From: Litorimonas cladophorae
GTDB lineage: Bacteria; Pseudomonadota; Alphaproteobacteria; Caulobacterales; Maricaulaceae
Reading direction: 5' to 3'
Assembly: GCF_014652455.1 (NCBI RefSeq)
Contig: NZ_BMYV01000001.1
Span: forward strand, 1,302,001 to 1,366,000
DNA: 64,000 nt
The notes under the pieces were generated by a model. That model was not told the DNA's origin and made no database searches. It was given only the letters and a program-made list of their open reading frames with translations. A program made the position numbers and the translations under genes. This document shows, in pieces, positions 34,470 to 43,278 of this stretch. Within the stretch, counting starts at the first letter, position 1, and the number at the start of each line of letters is the position of its first letter.

Positions 34470-34568
34470 TCAGATCGACAACAGAATGACGGCAAGCCCC
34501 AAGAGACCAAAGCTCAAGAAGACGAGACTATAAAATAACGGTTTATTACGTATGGGTGCGGGTTCCAT
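34470..34568 (-). CDS. Tiny single-pass membrane protein upstream of zapE
   Basis: 32 residues: a short polar N-terminus (MEPAPIRNKPLFYSL) and one strongly hydrophobic helix (VFLSFGLLGLAVILLSI). Its stop is only 2 bp before the zapE ATG, a spacing that suggests translational coupling. The ribosome site is weak. The composition is right for a real transmembrane peptide, but at this length it could be chance. Confidence 0.45.
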   Translation of the reverse strand: MEPAPIRNKPLFYSLVFLSFGLLGLAVILLSI

Positions 34569-34748
34569 AGGGGCGCTTTGGCGGAGCAATCTCCCTTGGT
34601 CAACGCCTGAAAAATAAAGACTGTTCACTGCGGAACAGTCCCGTTCACGAACAGTTAATCTAGTATTACGCTACAGTAAGGTTTAAAGGGCACACAATTC
34701 GCGGAAAACCCGCGGCAACGCCTATATGTCTGGAGGGATATAAATCTA

Positions 34749-35996
34749 ATGGAATTTTTTGATCAAATGATGGCCGGTGACGGCTGGGAAAAATGGGTCG
34801 CCGCTGCGGTGATCCTCGTCGTAGGTGTGATTATCTCCTACGTTCTTCGCGGCCTCGTCAGCGGTGCAATCAACCGCACAGGTCTTGGCAAACGTGCGGC
34901 CACAACGGGCGGCAATATTGGTAGCTCTATCGGTAAAGCTGTTTTTTGGCTCGCGATCCTTTACACGCTCTTCTTGACGCTTTCGCGCGTTGGCATGGGT
35001 TCATATTTCGGTCCAGTCGAAAACCTCTTTGACAACATCAGTGCCGTCGTGCCGAGCCTCATCGGTGCAGGTTTCACAGCCTTCATCGGTTTCATCATCG
35101 CGAAAGTCGCGGGTACAGCAGTCACATCCGTTGCTGAAGCGGCCCAAGTCGATAACCTCGTAAGCCGCACTGGCGTAACTTCGGCAACAGGTTCCACAGG
35201 GTCGATTGCATCTCTTCTGGGTAAGATCGTATTCGTTCTGATCATTGTTCCAGTCGTTATCGCAGCTCTGGACATCTTGAACATCGCCACTGTTTCTGAG
35301 CCACTCTCAGCCATGCTGAACGGCTTCCTAAGCTACCTCCCAGCACTCGTTGCTGCGGCCATCGTTTTGGCAGCTTCGATCTTTATCGGTCGCTTTGTTT
35401 CTAACTTCTTGCAGAACCTACTGGCTAGCCTCGGCTTTGATAAGTCAATCAACGAAGTTATGGCGCTTGACGACGGCCAAGGCCTTAAGACGTCACCGTC
35501 CAAGTCTGCTGGTTACGTTGCGTTCTTGATCATCCTCGTCATCGGTGTTTCCGCTGCCGTTGATATCTTGGGCAATGACAGCCTGACAGAAGCCTTTGGT
35601 ACAGTCCAAAGCTTTGGTGGTAGCTTGCTTCGCGCCGCAGTCTTAATCGCAATTGGTGTCTTCTTGGCCAACTTCATGGGTCGCTTCATGGCCACAATGA
35701 TGAGCCCGCGTATTGCGAATTTCGTCAAATATTCTGCGATGATTCTCTTCGTCTTCTTGGGCTTGAACTCCCTTGATCCAGCAGGTCAAATCGTACCTGT
35801 TGCTTTCTCTGCCTTCGTAATTTCCGCAGCTGTGGCTGCCGCGATTGCCTTCGGTTGGGGTGGACGTGACTGGGCATCGAAAGTCTTGAACAAGACGATG
35901 CCAGCTGCAGACTTCAAAAAGCTAGGTGATACACCAAAAGCCGCGCCAGTTCGCAAAGCGCCAGTTAAGCGCGCTGCGCCGCCTAAAAAGAAGTAA
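34749..35996 (+). CDS. TM_helix-repeat membrane protein (CmpX/mechanosensitive channel-related)
   Basis: 415 residues with about ten hydrophobic helices and no MscS beta domain. The conserved TM_helix (PF05552) pattern appears more than once, for example LLGKIVFVLIIVPVVIAALD, LLRAAVLIAIGVFLANFMGR and the terminal AAIAFGWGGRDWASKVL. The C-terminus is a basic Pro/Ala/Lys-rich tail. Members are annotated as mechanosensitive or stress-related membrane proteins without firm function. It ends in a strong terminator. Upstream AGGAGGG... is not seen; GGAGGGA lies about 10 bases before the ATG. Confidence 0.85.
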   Translation: MEFFDQMMAGDGWEKWVAAAVILVVGVIISYVLRGLVSGAINRTGLGKRAATTGGNIGSSIGKAVFWLAILYTLFLTLSRVGMGSYFGPVENLFDNISAVVPSLIGAGFTAFIGFIIAKVAGTAVTSVAEAAQVDNLVSRTGVTSATGSTGSIASLLGKIVFVLIIVPVVIAALDILNIATVSEPLSAMLNGFLSYLPALVAAAIVLAASIFIGRFVSNFLQNLLASLGFDKSINEVMALDDGQGLKTSPSKSAGYVAFLIILVIGVSAAVDILGNDSLTEAFGTVQSFGGSLLRAAVLIAIGVFLANFMGRFMATMMSPRIANFVKYSAMILFVFLGLNSLDPAGQIVPVAFSAFVISAAVAAAIAFGWGGRDWASKVLNKTMPAADFKKLGDTPKAAPVRKAPVKRAAPPKKK

Positions 35997-36020
35997 TTTA
36001 CTTCATATCTAAATAGTGAG

Positions 36021-36050
36021 AGCCGCTCTTTCGAGAGCGGCTTTTTTATT
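36021..36050 (+). terminator. Terminator of the TM_helix protein gene
   Basis: A 9-bp perfect stem (AGCCGCTCT at 36021-36029 with AGAGCGGCT at 36034-36042) closes a TTCG tetraloop and is followed by TTTTTATT. Confidence 0.9.
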
Positions 36051-36074
36051 GCCTATTTGTCAGCCGAAATAAGT

Positions 36075-36575
36075 TTAAGCCTCGATATCGGCAATGGCTT
36101 GCACGGCCGCAGGATCTCGCAACTCTGTTTCGGACAGAGCCAAAAGCGCCTCAACTCGCGCTTTGCAAATCTCATAAGTTCGCGCGAAGGCCGCTTGTCG
36201 GGCAGACAAAGGTTCTACATGCGCAGGATCTGCCTGTGGCCAATGCACTTTCAAACCCGGGCCAAAGAAGACAGGGCAGACTTCTGCGGCTGCGTTATCG
36301 CAAACGGTCACAACAATATCGAATTCGGGGGCGCCACTTTGCGAAAATTCATCCCAGCTTTTGGAGCGATAAAGTGAAGTGACGTGACCTTGCTTTTTCA
36401 GCTCGGCTAGCCCTTCAGGATGAGGTTGACCGCTGGGCTTTGACCCCGCCGACCATGCCAAAAACCGAGGACTGCCGTCCTCATTACGCCCCAAATCATT
36501 GAGAAGCGCCTCTGACAAAATAGATCTCGCGGAGTTTCCAGTACACAGGAACAGAACATTTACAGGACGGGTCAT
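36075..36575 (-). CDS. arsC: Arsenate reductase (low-molecular-weight phosphatase type)
   Basis: 166 residues from the ATG at 36575 (a GTG three codons earlier is possible). The P-loop NVLFLCTGNSARSILSEA carries the catalytic Cys and Arg of the C-x5-R motif. VVTVCDNAAAEVCPVFFG supplies the further redox cysteines expected of thioredoxin-type ArsC, which reduces arsenate to arsenite. WPQADPAHVEP contains the general acid Asp. No ArsR or arsenite pump is adjacent; the arsenosugar-type glycosyltransferases lie about 4 kb away. Confidence 0.88.
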   Translation of the reverse strand: MTRPVNVLFLCTGNSARSILSEALLNDLGRNEDGSPRFLAWSAGSKPSGQPHPEGLAELKKQGHVTSLYRSKSWDEFSQSGAPEFDIVVTVCDNAAAEVCPVFFGPGLKVHWPQADPAHVEPLSARQAAFARTYEICKARVEALLALSETELRDPAAVQAIADIEA

Positions 36576-36619
36576 GAACCGCACTTGGATTCATCGTTGG
36601 CATTCGTCAATAGACATCC

Positions 36620-37414
36620 GTGCATATTGTTGAAGAATTGATCGCCGAACGCGCGCCCCGCTTAATAGCACGCCCCCGACTTTTTCGGGCGGTTAAGCCC
36701 CTGCTCTATCGCATGTTGGCCTATGACGCGGCCGTATTTCTCGCTGACACCATTCGGCCCCTTAGCGGTCACCAGGCGTTTCAGCGTGTGTCGCGCCATA
36801 TCAATCCACGGACCGCCGTCATGGGGTTATCCAACCTACCGCGAAAAGGCGCGTGTATTGTGATCGCCAACCATCCGACGGGCCTCGCCGACGGGTTGGC
36901 CGTATTCCAAGCGATCCGCGAACGTCGCGCAGACCATCTCTTCCTCGCGAATGCCGACGCCCTGCGCGTAATTCCCCACGGGCAAGACATCATTATTCCT
37001 GTAGAATGGGTGAAAGAAAAACGAAGTCACGCCAAAGCCCGCGACACACTTTTGGCGGTAAAAAAGGCTATAGATAACGGAAAATGCGTTGTGATTTTTC
37101 CATCGGGTGCATTGGCCAAGCTTTCATGGAGAGGCCTGCGCGATAAGCCGTGGGAGAATAGTGCCGCGACTCTCGCCCGAAAATACGGTACGCCGATCAT
37201 TCCGCTTAAGATTAAAGCCAGAAACTCAACGCTCTATTATGTCTTTGCCAAACTCAATTCAGAGCTTCGCGACATTACCTTGTTTCACGAACTTCTGAAC
37301 AAAAAGCGGCAAGTCTTTCACATGACATTCGGCGAACAGATCGCGCCTGCACGCCTGCCAAAAAATGCAGATGAGGCCACCGCCGAAATCCGCAAGATTG
37401 TTGAGGGCCTTTAG
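36620..37414 (+). CDS. PlsC-like lysophospholipid acyltransferase
   Basis: 264 residues. The catalytic block is CIVIANHPTGLADGLAVF (His and Asp of the HxxxxxD variant common in this subgroup), followed by IIIPVEWVKEK and the FPSG motif in CVVIFPSGALAKL. This suggests transfer of an acyl group to a lysophospholipid or related acceptor at the inner membrane. The start is a GTG at 36620; no ATG is available before the conserved region. It is divergent from arsC with only 44 bp between starts, and convergent with the amidase gene. Confidence 0.82.
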   Translation: MHIVEELIAERAPRLIARPRLFRAVKPLLYRMLAYDAAVFLADTIRPLSGHQAFQRVSRHINPRTAVMGLSNLPRKGACIVIANHPTGLADGLAVFQAIRERRADHLFLANADALRVIPHGQDIIIPVEWVKEKRSHAKARDTLLAVKKAIDNGKCVVIFPSGALAKLSWRGLRDKPWENSAATLARKYGTPIIPLKIKARNSTLYYVFAKLNSELRDITLFHELLNKKRQVFHMTFGEQIAPARLPKNADEATAEIRKIVEGL

Positions 37415-37423
37415 GCGGCTGAT

Positions 37424-39052
37424 CTATCGCAGCGAGGCTTGGTTAATCCTCATCGCGACGGCAAGCTCTGGACGGTCGCCCGCATCTCTAAGATATTTTG
37501 GGGCCACGCGTTTCCCAGCAACTTGCTCGAAAGCATACCCATAAGAGAGCACTTCCGCGTCTTGACCTTTGCCCGCCATGATCGAAAATCCGATGGGAAC
37601 GCCGTGAATGTCGCCCATAGGCACCGTGATATGAGGATATCCCGCAACAGCCGCCAGATATCCCGCCCCCGCCCAGCTTGGCCAAACATCGCCATTGATC
37701 GGGTCAACACGAGACGACACGGGACCCGATGGACTGACCAATATATCCAGCTGGTTTTCTTTCATGAGACGGTCAATTCCGCTTGACCCTGTCGCACGTT
37801 GAATATCCGTTCGCGCGGCGAGATAATCCGCCTCTGTCAGGTCGCCTTTTTCCTGCGCGGCTTCGAAAAGGTCTTGATCAAATATCGCTATTTCGCGCGG
37901 CTCATTTTCATTATACGCGATGAGCTGTTGGAGACTGCGCGTCTTCACGGCAGGCGCTGCCTCGGCCAAATACTCATTTATGCCCGCTTTAAATTCATAA
38001 AGCAGAACGTCGAGCGCCTTTTCTCCATACGCCTCGACGTCGGGTGAAAAGTCTTCAATCTCGACAAGCACGGCTCCAGCTGCCGCCATTGCGACTAAGC
38101 TGGCATTGAAGCGGTCCTTGATGTCGTCATTTGAGCCTTCGGCAAAGCGCATCACACCGACACGTGCGCCCCTGAGTGAATTTGCGGCTAGACCCGCCGC
38201 ATAGTCGACGTTCTGATTATCCATCGCGTCCAGCATGAGCGCGGCGCCGCGCACAGTTTTGGTCATAGGACCTGCCGTGTCCTGACTCGCGCTAATTGGG
38301 ACAATGTGTTTCTGGCTGACGAGACCGACAGTCGGTTTAAATCCGACAATACCATTTACATTGGATGGACAGATAATGGATCCATTGGTTTCCGTTCCAA
38401 CAGTACCCGCCGCCAATGAAGCCGCTGCAGCGACCCCAGACCCGGACGAACTTCCGCAAGGACTACGGTCCAGCATGTGCGGATTGCGAACTTGTCCACC
38501 CAAAGCGGTCCATCCCGAAACGCTCTCATTGGAACGGAAATTCGCCCATTGCGAGAGGTTGGTTTTTCCCAAAATCACCGCGCCTTGGGCGCGTAAGCCG
38601 GCAACCAGCGGACTATCGCGGCCCGTGACATTTCCTGCCAATGCATATGCACCTGCGGTCGTCGCGACTGGATCAAGTGTCTCAATATTGTCTTTGAGGA
38701 GAACAGGAATGCCGTCCATCGGTCCGAGTGACTGACCCGCCGCGCGACGGGCATCCGAAGCTTTGGCTTGCGCCAACGCATCTGGGTTAAGCGCGAGCAC
38801 AGATCGAAGCGTCGGCCCATCTTGGTCAATATTGGAAATACGCCGCAAATAAGTTTGCGTCAGGGCCTGCGACGTGACGCGCTTTGCGGCCAAGCCTTCG
38901 GAGATTTCTGGAAGTGATTTTTCCGCCCATCCTGTGGCAACATAATCGGATTGAGCCATCTTGCGATAATCCGACGGCATCGGTCCGTAGGGTTTCACGG
39001 TCACACAAGCGGACAGCAAAAGCGACGCACTGGAAATCAGAAATAAACGCAT
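37424..39052 (-). CDS. Amidase signature family enzyme, predicted lipoprotein
   Basis: 542 residues from the ATG at 39052, giving the lipoprotein signal MRLFLISSASLLLSACVTV. The Ser-cisSer-Lys triad is visible: Lys in PVLLKDNIET, cis-Ser in SPCGSSSGSGVAAAA and nucleophile Ser in GTETNGSIICPSN. Amidase signature enzymes hydrolyse amide bonds; an envelope location suggests extracellular or periplasmic amides, and the substrate is unknown. A CtrA-like box sits 26 bp upstream of the start. Confidence 0.88.
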   Translation of the reverse strand: MRLFLISSASLLLSACVTVKPYGPMPSDYRKMAQSDYVATGWAEKSLPEISEGLAAKRVTSQALTQTYLRRISNIDQDGPTLRSVLALNPDALAQAKASDARRAAGQSLGPMDGIPVLLKDNIETLDPVATTAGAYALAGNVTGRDSPLVAGLRAQGAVILGKTNLSQWANFRSNESVSGWTALGGQVRNPHMLDRSPCGSSSGSGVAAAASLAAGTVGTETNGSIICPSNVNGIVGFKPTVGLVSQKHIVPISASQDTAGPMTKTVRGAALMLDAMDNQNVDYAAGLAANSLRGARVGVMRFAEGSNDDIKDRFNASLVAMAAAGAVLVEIEDFSPDVEAYGEKALDVLLYEFKAGINEYLAEAAPAVKTRSLQQLIAYNENEPREIAIFDQDLFEAAQEKGDLTEADYLAARTDIQRATGSSGIDRLMKENQLDILVSPSGPVSSRVDPINGDVWPSWAGAGYLAAVAGYPHITVPMGDIHGVPIGFSIMAGKGQDAEVLSYGYAFEQVAGKRVAPKYLRDAGDRPELAVAMRINQASLR

Positions 39053-39077
39053 GAAGTCATCCCGCCCTATCAAGGCG

Positions 39078-39092
39078 TTAAGACTTCATTAA
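39078..39092 (-). promoter_or_regulatory. CtrA-like binding site (TTAA-N7-TTAA) upstream of the amidase gene
   Basis: TTAA at 39078-39081, seven bases, then TTAA at 39089-39092 followed by CC. This is the full consensus of the alphaproteobacterial cell-cycle regulator CtrA. It lies in the 169-bp gap between the sdhB stop and amidase start, close to where an amidase promoter would be. One match in 64 kb is compatible with chance, so the call is moderate. Confidence 0.5.
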
Positions 39093-39163
39093 CCCTGACA
39101 AGAGGTCAAGACATTCTCGTCAAAATTTAAAACTCAAGCGACAGAAATCTGGATGTGAAATAC

Positions 39164-39195
39164 AAAAACGCCCCCAAATAAATTTGGAGGCGTTT
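39164..39195 (-). terminator. Terminator of sdhB
   Basis: Read on the minus strand, AAACGCCTCCAAAT pairs with ATTTGGGGGCGTTT (one T-G wobble), followed by T's. It begins 27 bp after the sdhB stop codon. Confidence 0.85.
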
Positions 39196-39221
39196 AAAAA
39201 CTCAGAGCTGTCGATTGCGGC

Positions 39222-40001
39222 CTAGGCGCGTTCGACCATCATCTTTTTGACTTCTGCGATTGCCTTGGCAGGGTTCAAACCCTTTGGACAAACATTGGCG
39301 CAATTCATGATTGTGTGGCAGCGATAAAGCTTGAACGGATCATCCAGTTTCTCGAGGCGTTCTTCTGTGGCGTCATCGCGGCTATCGACCAACCAACGAT
39401 AGGCTTGCAACAGTGCAGCGGGTCCAAGGTAACGATCGCCATTCCACCAGTAGGACGGGCAAGACGTCGAACAAGAGGCGCAAAGGATACACTCGTAATA
39501 GCCATCAAGCTTTTCGCGATCGTCAGGGGTTTGCTTAATTTCCTCTGTGGGAAGTGGTGTCGAAGTGTGGAGCCACGGCTCAATCGACGCATATTGAGTA
39601 TAGAAATTTGACAAATCTGGCACAAGATCGCGAACAACCGGCATATGCGGCAGTGGTGAAATCGTGATCGTGCCGCCTTTGACCTCATCAATGCCTTTTG
39701 TACAAGCCAGCGTGTTCCGGCCACCAATATTCATGGCACAGGATCCACAGACACCTTCACGACAAGACCGGCGGAAAGCCAACGTCGGGTCAATTTCATT
39801 TTTGATTTTGAACAACGCATCCAAAACCATTGGTCCGCATTCATCCAGATCAATCTGATAGGTGTCCCAATAGGGATTACCGCCATCCGTTGGATCGTAA
39901 CGGTAGATTTTAAACGTCTTCAGGCGCGTTGCGCCGGCTTTCGCTTTCCAGGATTTGCCCTTGCGAACTTTGGAGTTCTTGGGAAGTGTGAGCTGAACCA
40001 T
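39222..40001 (-). CDS. sdhB: Succinate dehydrogenase iron-sulfur subunit
   Basis: 259 residues. The [2Fe-2S] site is Cys80, Cys85, Cys88 and Cys100 ([16 protein letters not shown], then LAC). The [4Fe-4S] and [3Fe-4S] ligands are in [17 protein letters not shown] and [17 protein letters not shown]. SdhB relays electrons from the flavoprotein SdhA to ubiquinone at the SdhCD membrane anchor. Unusually it is not next to sdhA: its partners lie at 49.2-51.8 kb on the same strand, and both units have their own terminator. Confidence 0.97.
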   Translation of the reverse strand: MVQLTLPKNSKVRKGKSWKAKAGATRLKTFKIYRYDPTDGGNPYWDTYQIDLDECGPMVLDALFKIKNEIDPTLAFRRSCREGVCGSCAMNIGGRNTLACTKGIDEVKGGTITISPLPHMPVVRDLVPDLSNFYTQYASIEPWLHTSTPLPTEEIKQTPDDREKLDGYYECILCASCSTSCPSYWWNGDRYLGPAALLQAYRWLVDSRDDATEERLEKLDDPFKLYRCHTIMNCANVCPKGLNPAKAIAEVKKMMVERA

Positions 40002-40342
40002 TGGGATCGTGTTCCGTATCTGAATTTCGAAATGTCGATATAGACATTAACGCCGTGGAACCCAAGACATTTCCCGCGCGACAAACTGCATCGTTTAACG
40101 CCGCGCGAAAAAGACTTTAAGTGGAACCAGACTGGCTACCTTGATGGTTTGGGTCCGCCATACCAGTCCATATCCCGCGTCAGATACATCGTCGCAAGCC
40201 GGTCGGAGTCGCAAGCCGGTCGGATTTATAGGCGTAGATTTAGATGTCATGATGAAACGCTCTCTTATATTAGAGTTCGCTATCTTTGAATTTTAGGGCT
40301 GAAATACGTTACGCAAGCGACGAGCTTGCGACGCCTTGGTGC
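40002..40342. other. 341-bp intergenic region upstream of sdhB, with a tandem repeat
   Basis: No coding frame is supported. It should contain the promoter of sdhB, but no convincing -35/-10 pair stands out. The visible features are the 17-bp tandem duplication at 40191-40224 and a CGCAAGC/GCTTGCG inverted repeat near 40313-40332 just beyond the stop of the next gene. Confidence 0.5.
40191..40224. repeat. 17-bp perfect tandem duplication
   Basis: GTCGCAAGCCGGTCGGA occurs twice in direct succession, at 40191-40207 and 40208-40224. It is non-coding and could be a recent slippage event or a paired protein-binding site. Confidence 0.9.
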
Positions 40343-40636
40343 TTATTCTGCGACAGCCAGCAGGCGCGTTTGGAAATCCGGAACCATCACTTCGTAATTT
40401 GCCGCAGACGGAATGGGCATTTCAAACTCAGTAAATAGGAACTCTAATTCTTCGGCTTTGCAATTTAGAACGTCAGAAACATCCGACAAAATCTTACGGC
40501 GATTGATGTGGTTTGCAGACCCCGCTGCGCGCAGACCCGACATCACAAAGTTGGACTCAGGTTCGTCCACTTTCACGTGACCAGGCACAAACATATGTGT
40601 TGCGATCAACTCATTGAGCTGTTGCGTGGGGCGCAT
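40343..40636 (-). CDS. Hypothetical protein
   Basis: 97 residues, soluble, no signal peptide and no membrane segment. The sequence (for example IATHMFVPGHVKVDEPESNF and RRKILSDVSDVLNCKAEELE) matches nothing I recognise. A helix rich in Asp/Glu ends the middle part. The ATG at 40636 lacks a strong ribosome site in the visible upstream bases. It is flanked by sdhB and the DUF4197 gene on the same strand. Confidence 0.6.
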   Translation of the reverse strand: MRPTQQLNELIATHMFVPGHVKVDEPESNFVMSGLRAAGSANHINRRKILSDVSDVLNCKAEELEFLFTEFEMPIPSAANYEVMVPDFQTRLLAVAE

Positions 40637-40778
40637 TTCAATTTTCCTTCGGCGTTCCCATTATAATGGAGGGGCGTAGGGATCGCTCGACATCTTGGAA
40701 ACACATTTTTCACATGAGCAAAAGTTAAAAATCTATAAATTTTATATTTTTTTCTCTAAACGCTGGGGCGAGGAAACT

Positions 40779-41510
40779 TTAGGCACCAAAAACGCGTCTG
40801 AGGATATCGGATGTGCGTTTCGCGGGATCAGCACGAATGGCTTTCTCTTCTTCGCCAATATAGTGGAAGACACCACTCAAACCATATTTCACGCCATGAT
40901 CAATCAAGTCCGTCCGGGCATCCGAACCAAGATTGGGAGCAAAAGGCACGGACTTCAGTTGAGACGACACGTCATCAACCAAGCGCAAAGCCCCGGTTTG
41001 GTTCAGTGCATTTTCCATGATCGGCGCGAATAATTGCGCCAGGCGATCTGTCGTCCGTCCACGCAGATATTCCGTCGCAGCCGTGTCAGGACCGCGCAAG
41101 ATGTCAAAGGCATCCGTAATTGTTAAGTCCCGCACGGCGCCCAGAAAGATATCTTTGGCAACGGGAGCAGCCTTTTCCGCACCACGATTCAGCTGCGTCT
41201 GGAGATCGACCAGCAGACGATCGGCACCGATTGGGGCGAGGAAGGATTGTACGTCCTGCAGCACTTTGGGAAGCGGAATACGGACAATGTCATTCCCGAG
41301 GAACCCATCCAAAACGCCGACATTTGCCAAAGCATTGCCAACGCCATTATCGAGAGCGGCCTTCAAACCCAAAGCCACCTCGCCTGCGGTCAGAGCCCCT
41401 AAGCCACCTTGCCCGCCCAGAATTCCATCGATGACTGCGGGGTCGAGCGTTTCACACGCTACGAGAGGTGTTGCGGCTAAGCCGAGGAGAAGGTGTCTAC
41501 GATCCATCAT
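40779..41510 (-). CDS. DUF4197 family predicted lipoprotein
   Basis: 243 residues. MMDRRHLLLGLAATPLVAC gives a lipoprotein-type signal. The body matches DUF4197: ALTAGEVALGLKAALDNGVGN, VRIPLPKVLQDVQSFL, KAAPVAKDIFLGAVRDLTITDAF and AATEYLRGRTTDRLAQLFAP. The family has no known function. The first ATG pair lies inside the 3' end of the upstream gene (14-bp overlap), which suggests cotranscription with the small membrane protein and crotonase genes. Confidence 0.85.
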   Translation of the reverse strand: MMDRRHLLLGLAATPLVACETLDPAVIDGILGGQGGLGALTAGEVALGLKAALDNGVGNALANVGVLDGFLGNDIVRIPLPKVLQDVQSFLAPIGADRLLVDLQTQLNRGAEKAAPVAKDIFLGAVRDLTITDAFDILRGPDTAATEYLRGRTTDRLAQLFAPIMENALNQTGALRLVDDVSSQLKSVPFAPNLGSDARTDLIDHGVKYGLSGVFHYIGEEEKAIRADPAKRTSDILRRVFGA

Positions 41511-41769
41511 TGTCTTGGCCTTTCATGGCACGGTAAAAACGTTCGCGAATATTGAAACGGATAAGCCCATAGGCAAAACCGCCAATCGCAAAATAGAGGA
41601 TAGTCAACGGTGTGAGCGTATCTGGACCCTCTATACCCGTAAAATCTATCACCAGTTTCATAAAAGCTACCAGGCCACCGATGACGGCAGCATGAACCGC
41701 GGCATATACCCAGCGACCGCGCGCACGTTGGCGCTCCCACTTCTGCGCAAATGTATCGACATTAATCAT
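41497..41769 (-). CDS. Two-helix membrane protein
   Basis: 90 residues with two hydrophobic helices (VYAAVHAAVIGGLVAFMKLVI and PLTILYFAIGGFAYGLIRF) separated by a polar loop, and a basic N-terminus. No family is recognised. It sits between the crotonase-family gene (12 bp away) and the DUF4197 gene (14-bp overlap), as the middle member of a likely operon. Confidence 0.7.
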   Translation of the reverse strand: MINVDTFAQKWERQRARGRWVYAAVHAAVIGGLVAFMKLVIDFTGIEGPDTLTPLTILYFAIGGFAYGLIRFNIRERFYRAMKGQDNDGS

Positions 41770-41781
41770 AGAGTTTCCGCC

Positions 41782-42615
41782 CTATTTGCGATCAGAAAAA
41801 TTGGGTGGGCGCTTTTCAAGAAAAGCTTTCACACCCTCATGGCAATCTTCACTGACGAAAGCCGCGTTCAATAATTTGCTTTCTTCAATATGCGCAGTGA
41901 ATGCCGCTTCCTCGAGAAGACCATATCCCATCATCGAATTGCGCAAGAGACGTTTATTGCTAGCTGTAGATGTCGGTGAACAATTTGCGGCAATGTCACG
42001 GGCAATTTCCAGAGCTCTTGGCAGGACAGCCTCGGGCGGGTGAACTTCGCTAACATAACCCGCGCGATACATTTCTTCGGACTTGATGACATCAGCTTTT
42101 AAAATCCATTCATTGGCCTTGGCCCAGCCTACTAAGCGCGGCAGGAACCAGCTCGCGGCGCCATCAAAAACGATACCGCGACGCGCAAATGGAAACGCCC
42201 ATTTCGTTTTTTCAGAGCAGACCCGGAGATCCATCGGCATTGTCATGGTGGCCCCGATTCCGACGGCATGACCATTAATCGCTCCAATGAGAGGGGTGTC
42301 GAGTTTGAACATATCCAAGACAAGTTCGCCGCCGGCATCTCGCGCGACGTCACCGTGCATGGTATTTTGAGAGGATAAACCGGCGCCGCCGAAGCCGCTG
42401 GAAATATCCGCACCTGCGCAAAAAGCGCGCCCCGCCCCTGTTACCACAATCACCCGCACCGAGCTATCGGCGTCGAGTTCGGCGCAAGCGCGCTGCAACT
42501 CCCGATGCATCGTGTAATTAAAACTATTCATCGCCTCTGGACGATTAAGCGTCAGAACGGCAACTGAAGCATTTTCAGCATCGCGGGAGATCAGCAGGGT
42601 TTTGAAATCGGTCAT
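41782..42615 (-). CDS. Enoyl-CoA hydratase/isomerase (crotonase) family protein
   Basis: 277 residues. VAVLTLNRPEAMNSFNYTMH, IVVTGAGRAFCAGADISSGF and the oxyanion-hole region are intact for CoA thioester binding. In canonical hydratases a Glu follows GGGC; here the equivalent stretch reads VGIGATMTMPMD, with Thr there. The second acid, usually Glu in a VPE segment before SSWFLPR, appears as Asp in GIVFDGAASWFLPRLVG. So it is a crotonase-fold enzyme with altered acid/base residues, and the true reaction could differ from hydration. Confidence 0.85.
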   Translation of the reverse strand: MTDFKTLLISRDAENASVAVLTLNRPEAMNSFNYTMHRELQRACAELDADSSVRVIVVTGAGRAFCAGADISSGFGGAGLSSQNTMHGDVARDAGGELVLDMFKLDTPLIGAINGHAVGIGATMTMPMDLRVCSEKTKWAFPFARRGIVFDGAASWFLPRLVGWAKANEWILKADVIKSEEMYRAGYVSEVHPPEAVLPRALEIARDIAANCSPTSTASNKRLLRNSMMGYGLLEEAAFTAHIEESKLLNAAFVSEDCHEGVKAFLEKRPPNFSDRK

Positions 42616-42717
42616 GAGCCGAAGTTATGCCTATGCGAGCGGAATTGCAACGCAGTCTGGGGCGCTCAATCTGCGGACCATTTCGGCTAATTTTGACGCG
42701 AAAGAGGCTGGTGTATT

Positions 42718-43245
42718 CTAGTTTGGGAGACGCCTATTTTGCCCGCTCCGCGTCATGCCGGAATGGGAAGTAGGAGGAAGGATTTCATAGGATTTAACAT
42801 CAATCCCTACCAATCGACAGCAAGGTTCATCCTGCGGAACAACCATTTTCACCAAATTGTGTCCCCCCTCATAGGGAACTTTCAATTCAATAACCACAAA
42901 CCGCATGCCATCGTGTTCGCCATAGGCGTGATCTGAATAAGTAATTTCTCTAAGGTTCGCGCCGTCAGAGGCGACCCCTTCAAGGAAGGACCATTTATTA
43001 TCCGAAACCCCTTGCAACGCAGGATGAAAGCGACTCTCTATCCCTTTGCGGCCCTCCAAAAAAAATAGCTGCGTCCCAGCAACCGCGAAGTCGTAAACTT
43101 GAGGAGATAGGGGTGGCGGCCCCTCAACCAATTTAGGCGCTAGGGGCTCCTGAGAACCTGCATAGGAAATTTCGCTATCTTCCCCGCAGGTCGACAGCGT
43201 TATGACGACGGGTAAAGATGCTAATAATGAAAGAATACGAACCAT
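42718..43245 (-). CDS. Predicted lipoprotein
   Basis: 175 residues. MVRILSLLASLPVVITLSTC is a plausible lipoprotein signal with Cys20, followed by GEDSEIS. The mature part has a central LREITYSDHAYGEHDGMRFVVIELK and a closing EPCCRLVGIDVKSY; the adjacent Cys pair could form a disulfide with Cys elsewhere. No family is recognised. It is separated from the crotonase operon by 102 bp and from rarA by 33 bp. Confidence 0.65.
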   Translation of the reverse strand: MVRILSLLASLPVVITLSTCGEDSEISYAGSQEPLAPKLVEGPPPLSPQVYDFAVAGTQLFFLEGRKGIESRFHPALQGVSDNKWSFLEGVASDGANLREITYSDHAYGEHDGMRFVVIELKVPYEGGHNLVKMVVPQDEPCCRLVGIDVKSYEILPPTSHSGMTRSGQNRRLPN

Positions 43246-43278
43246 AATGGTCGATATCTTACAATTGTTTTTACAACC

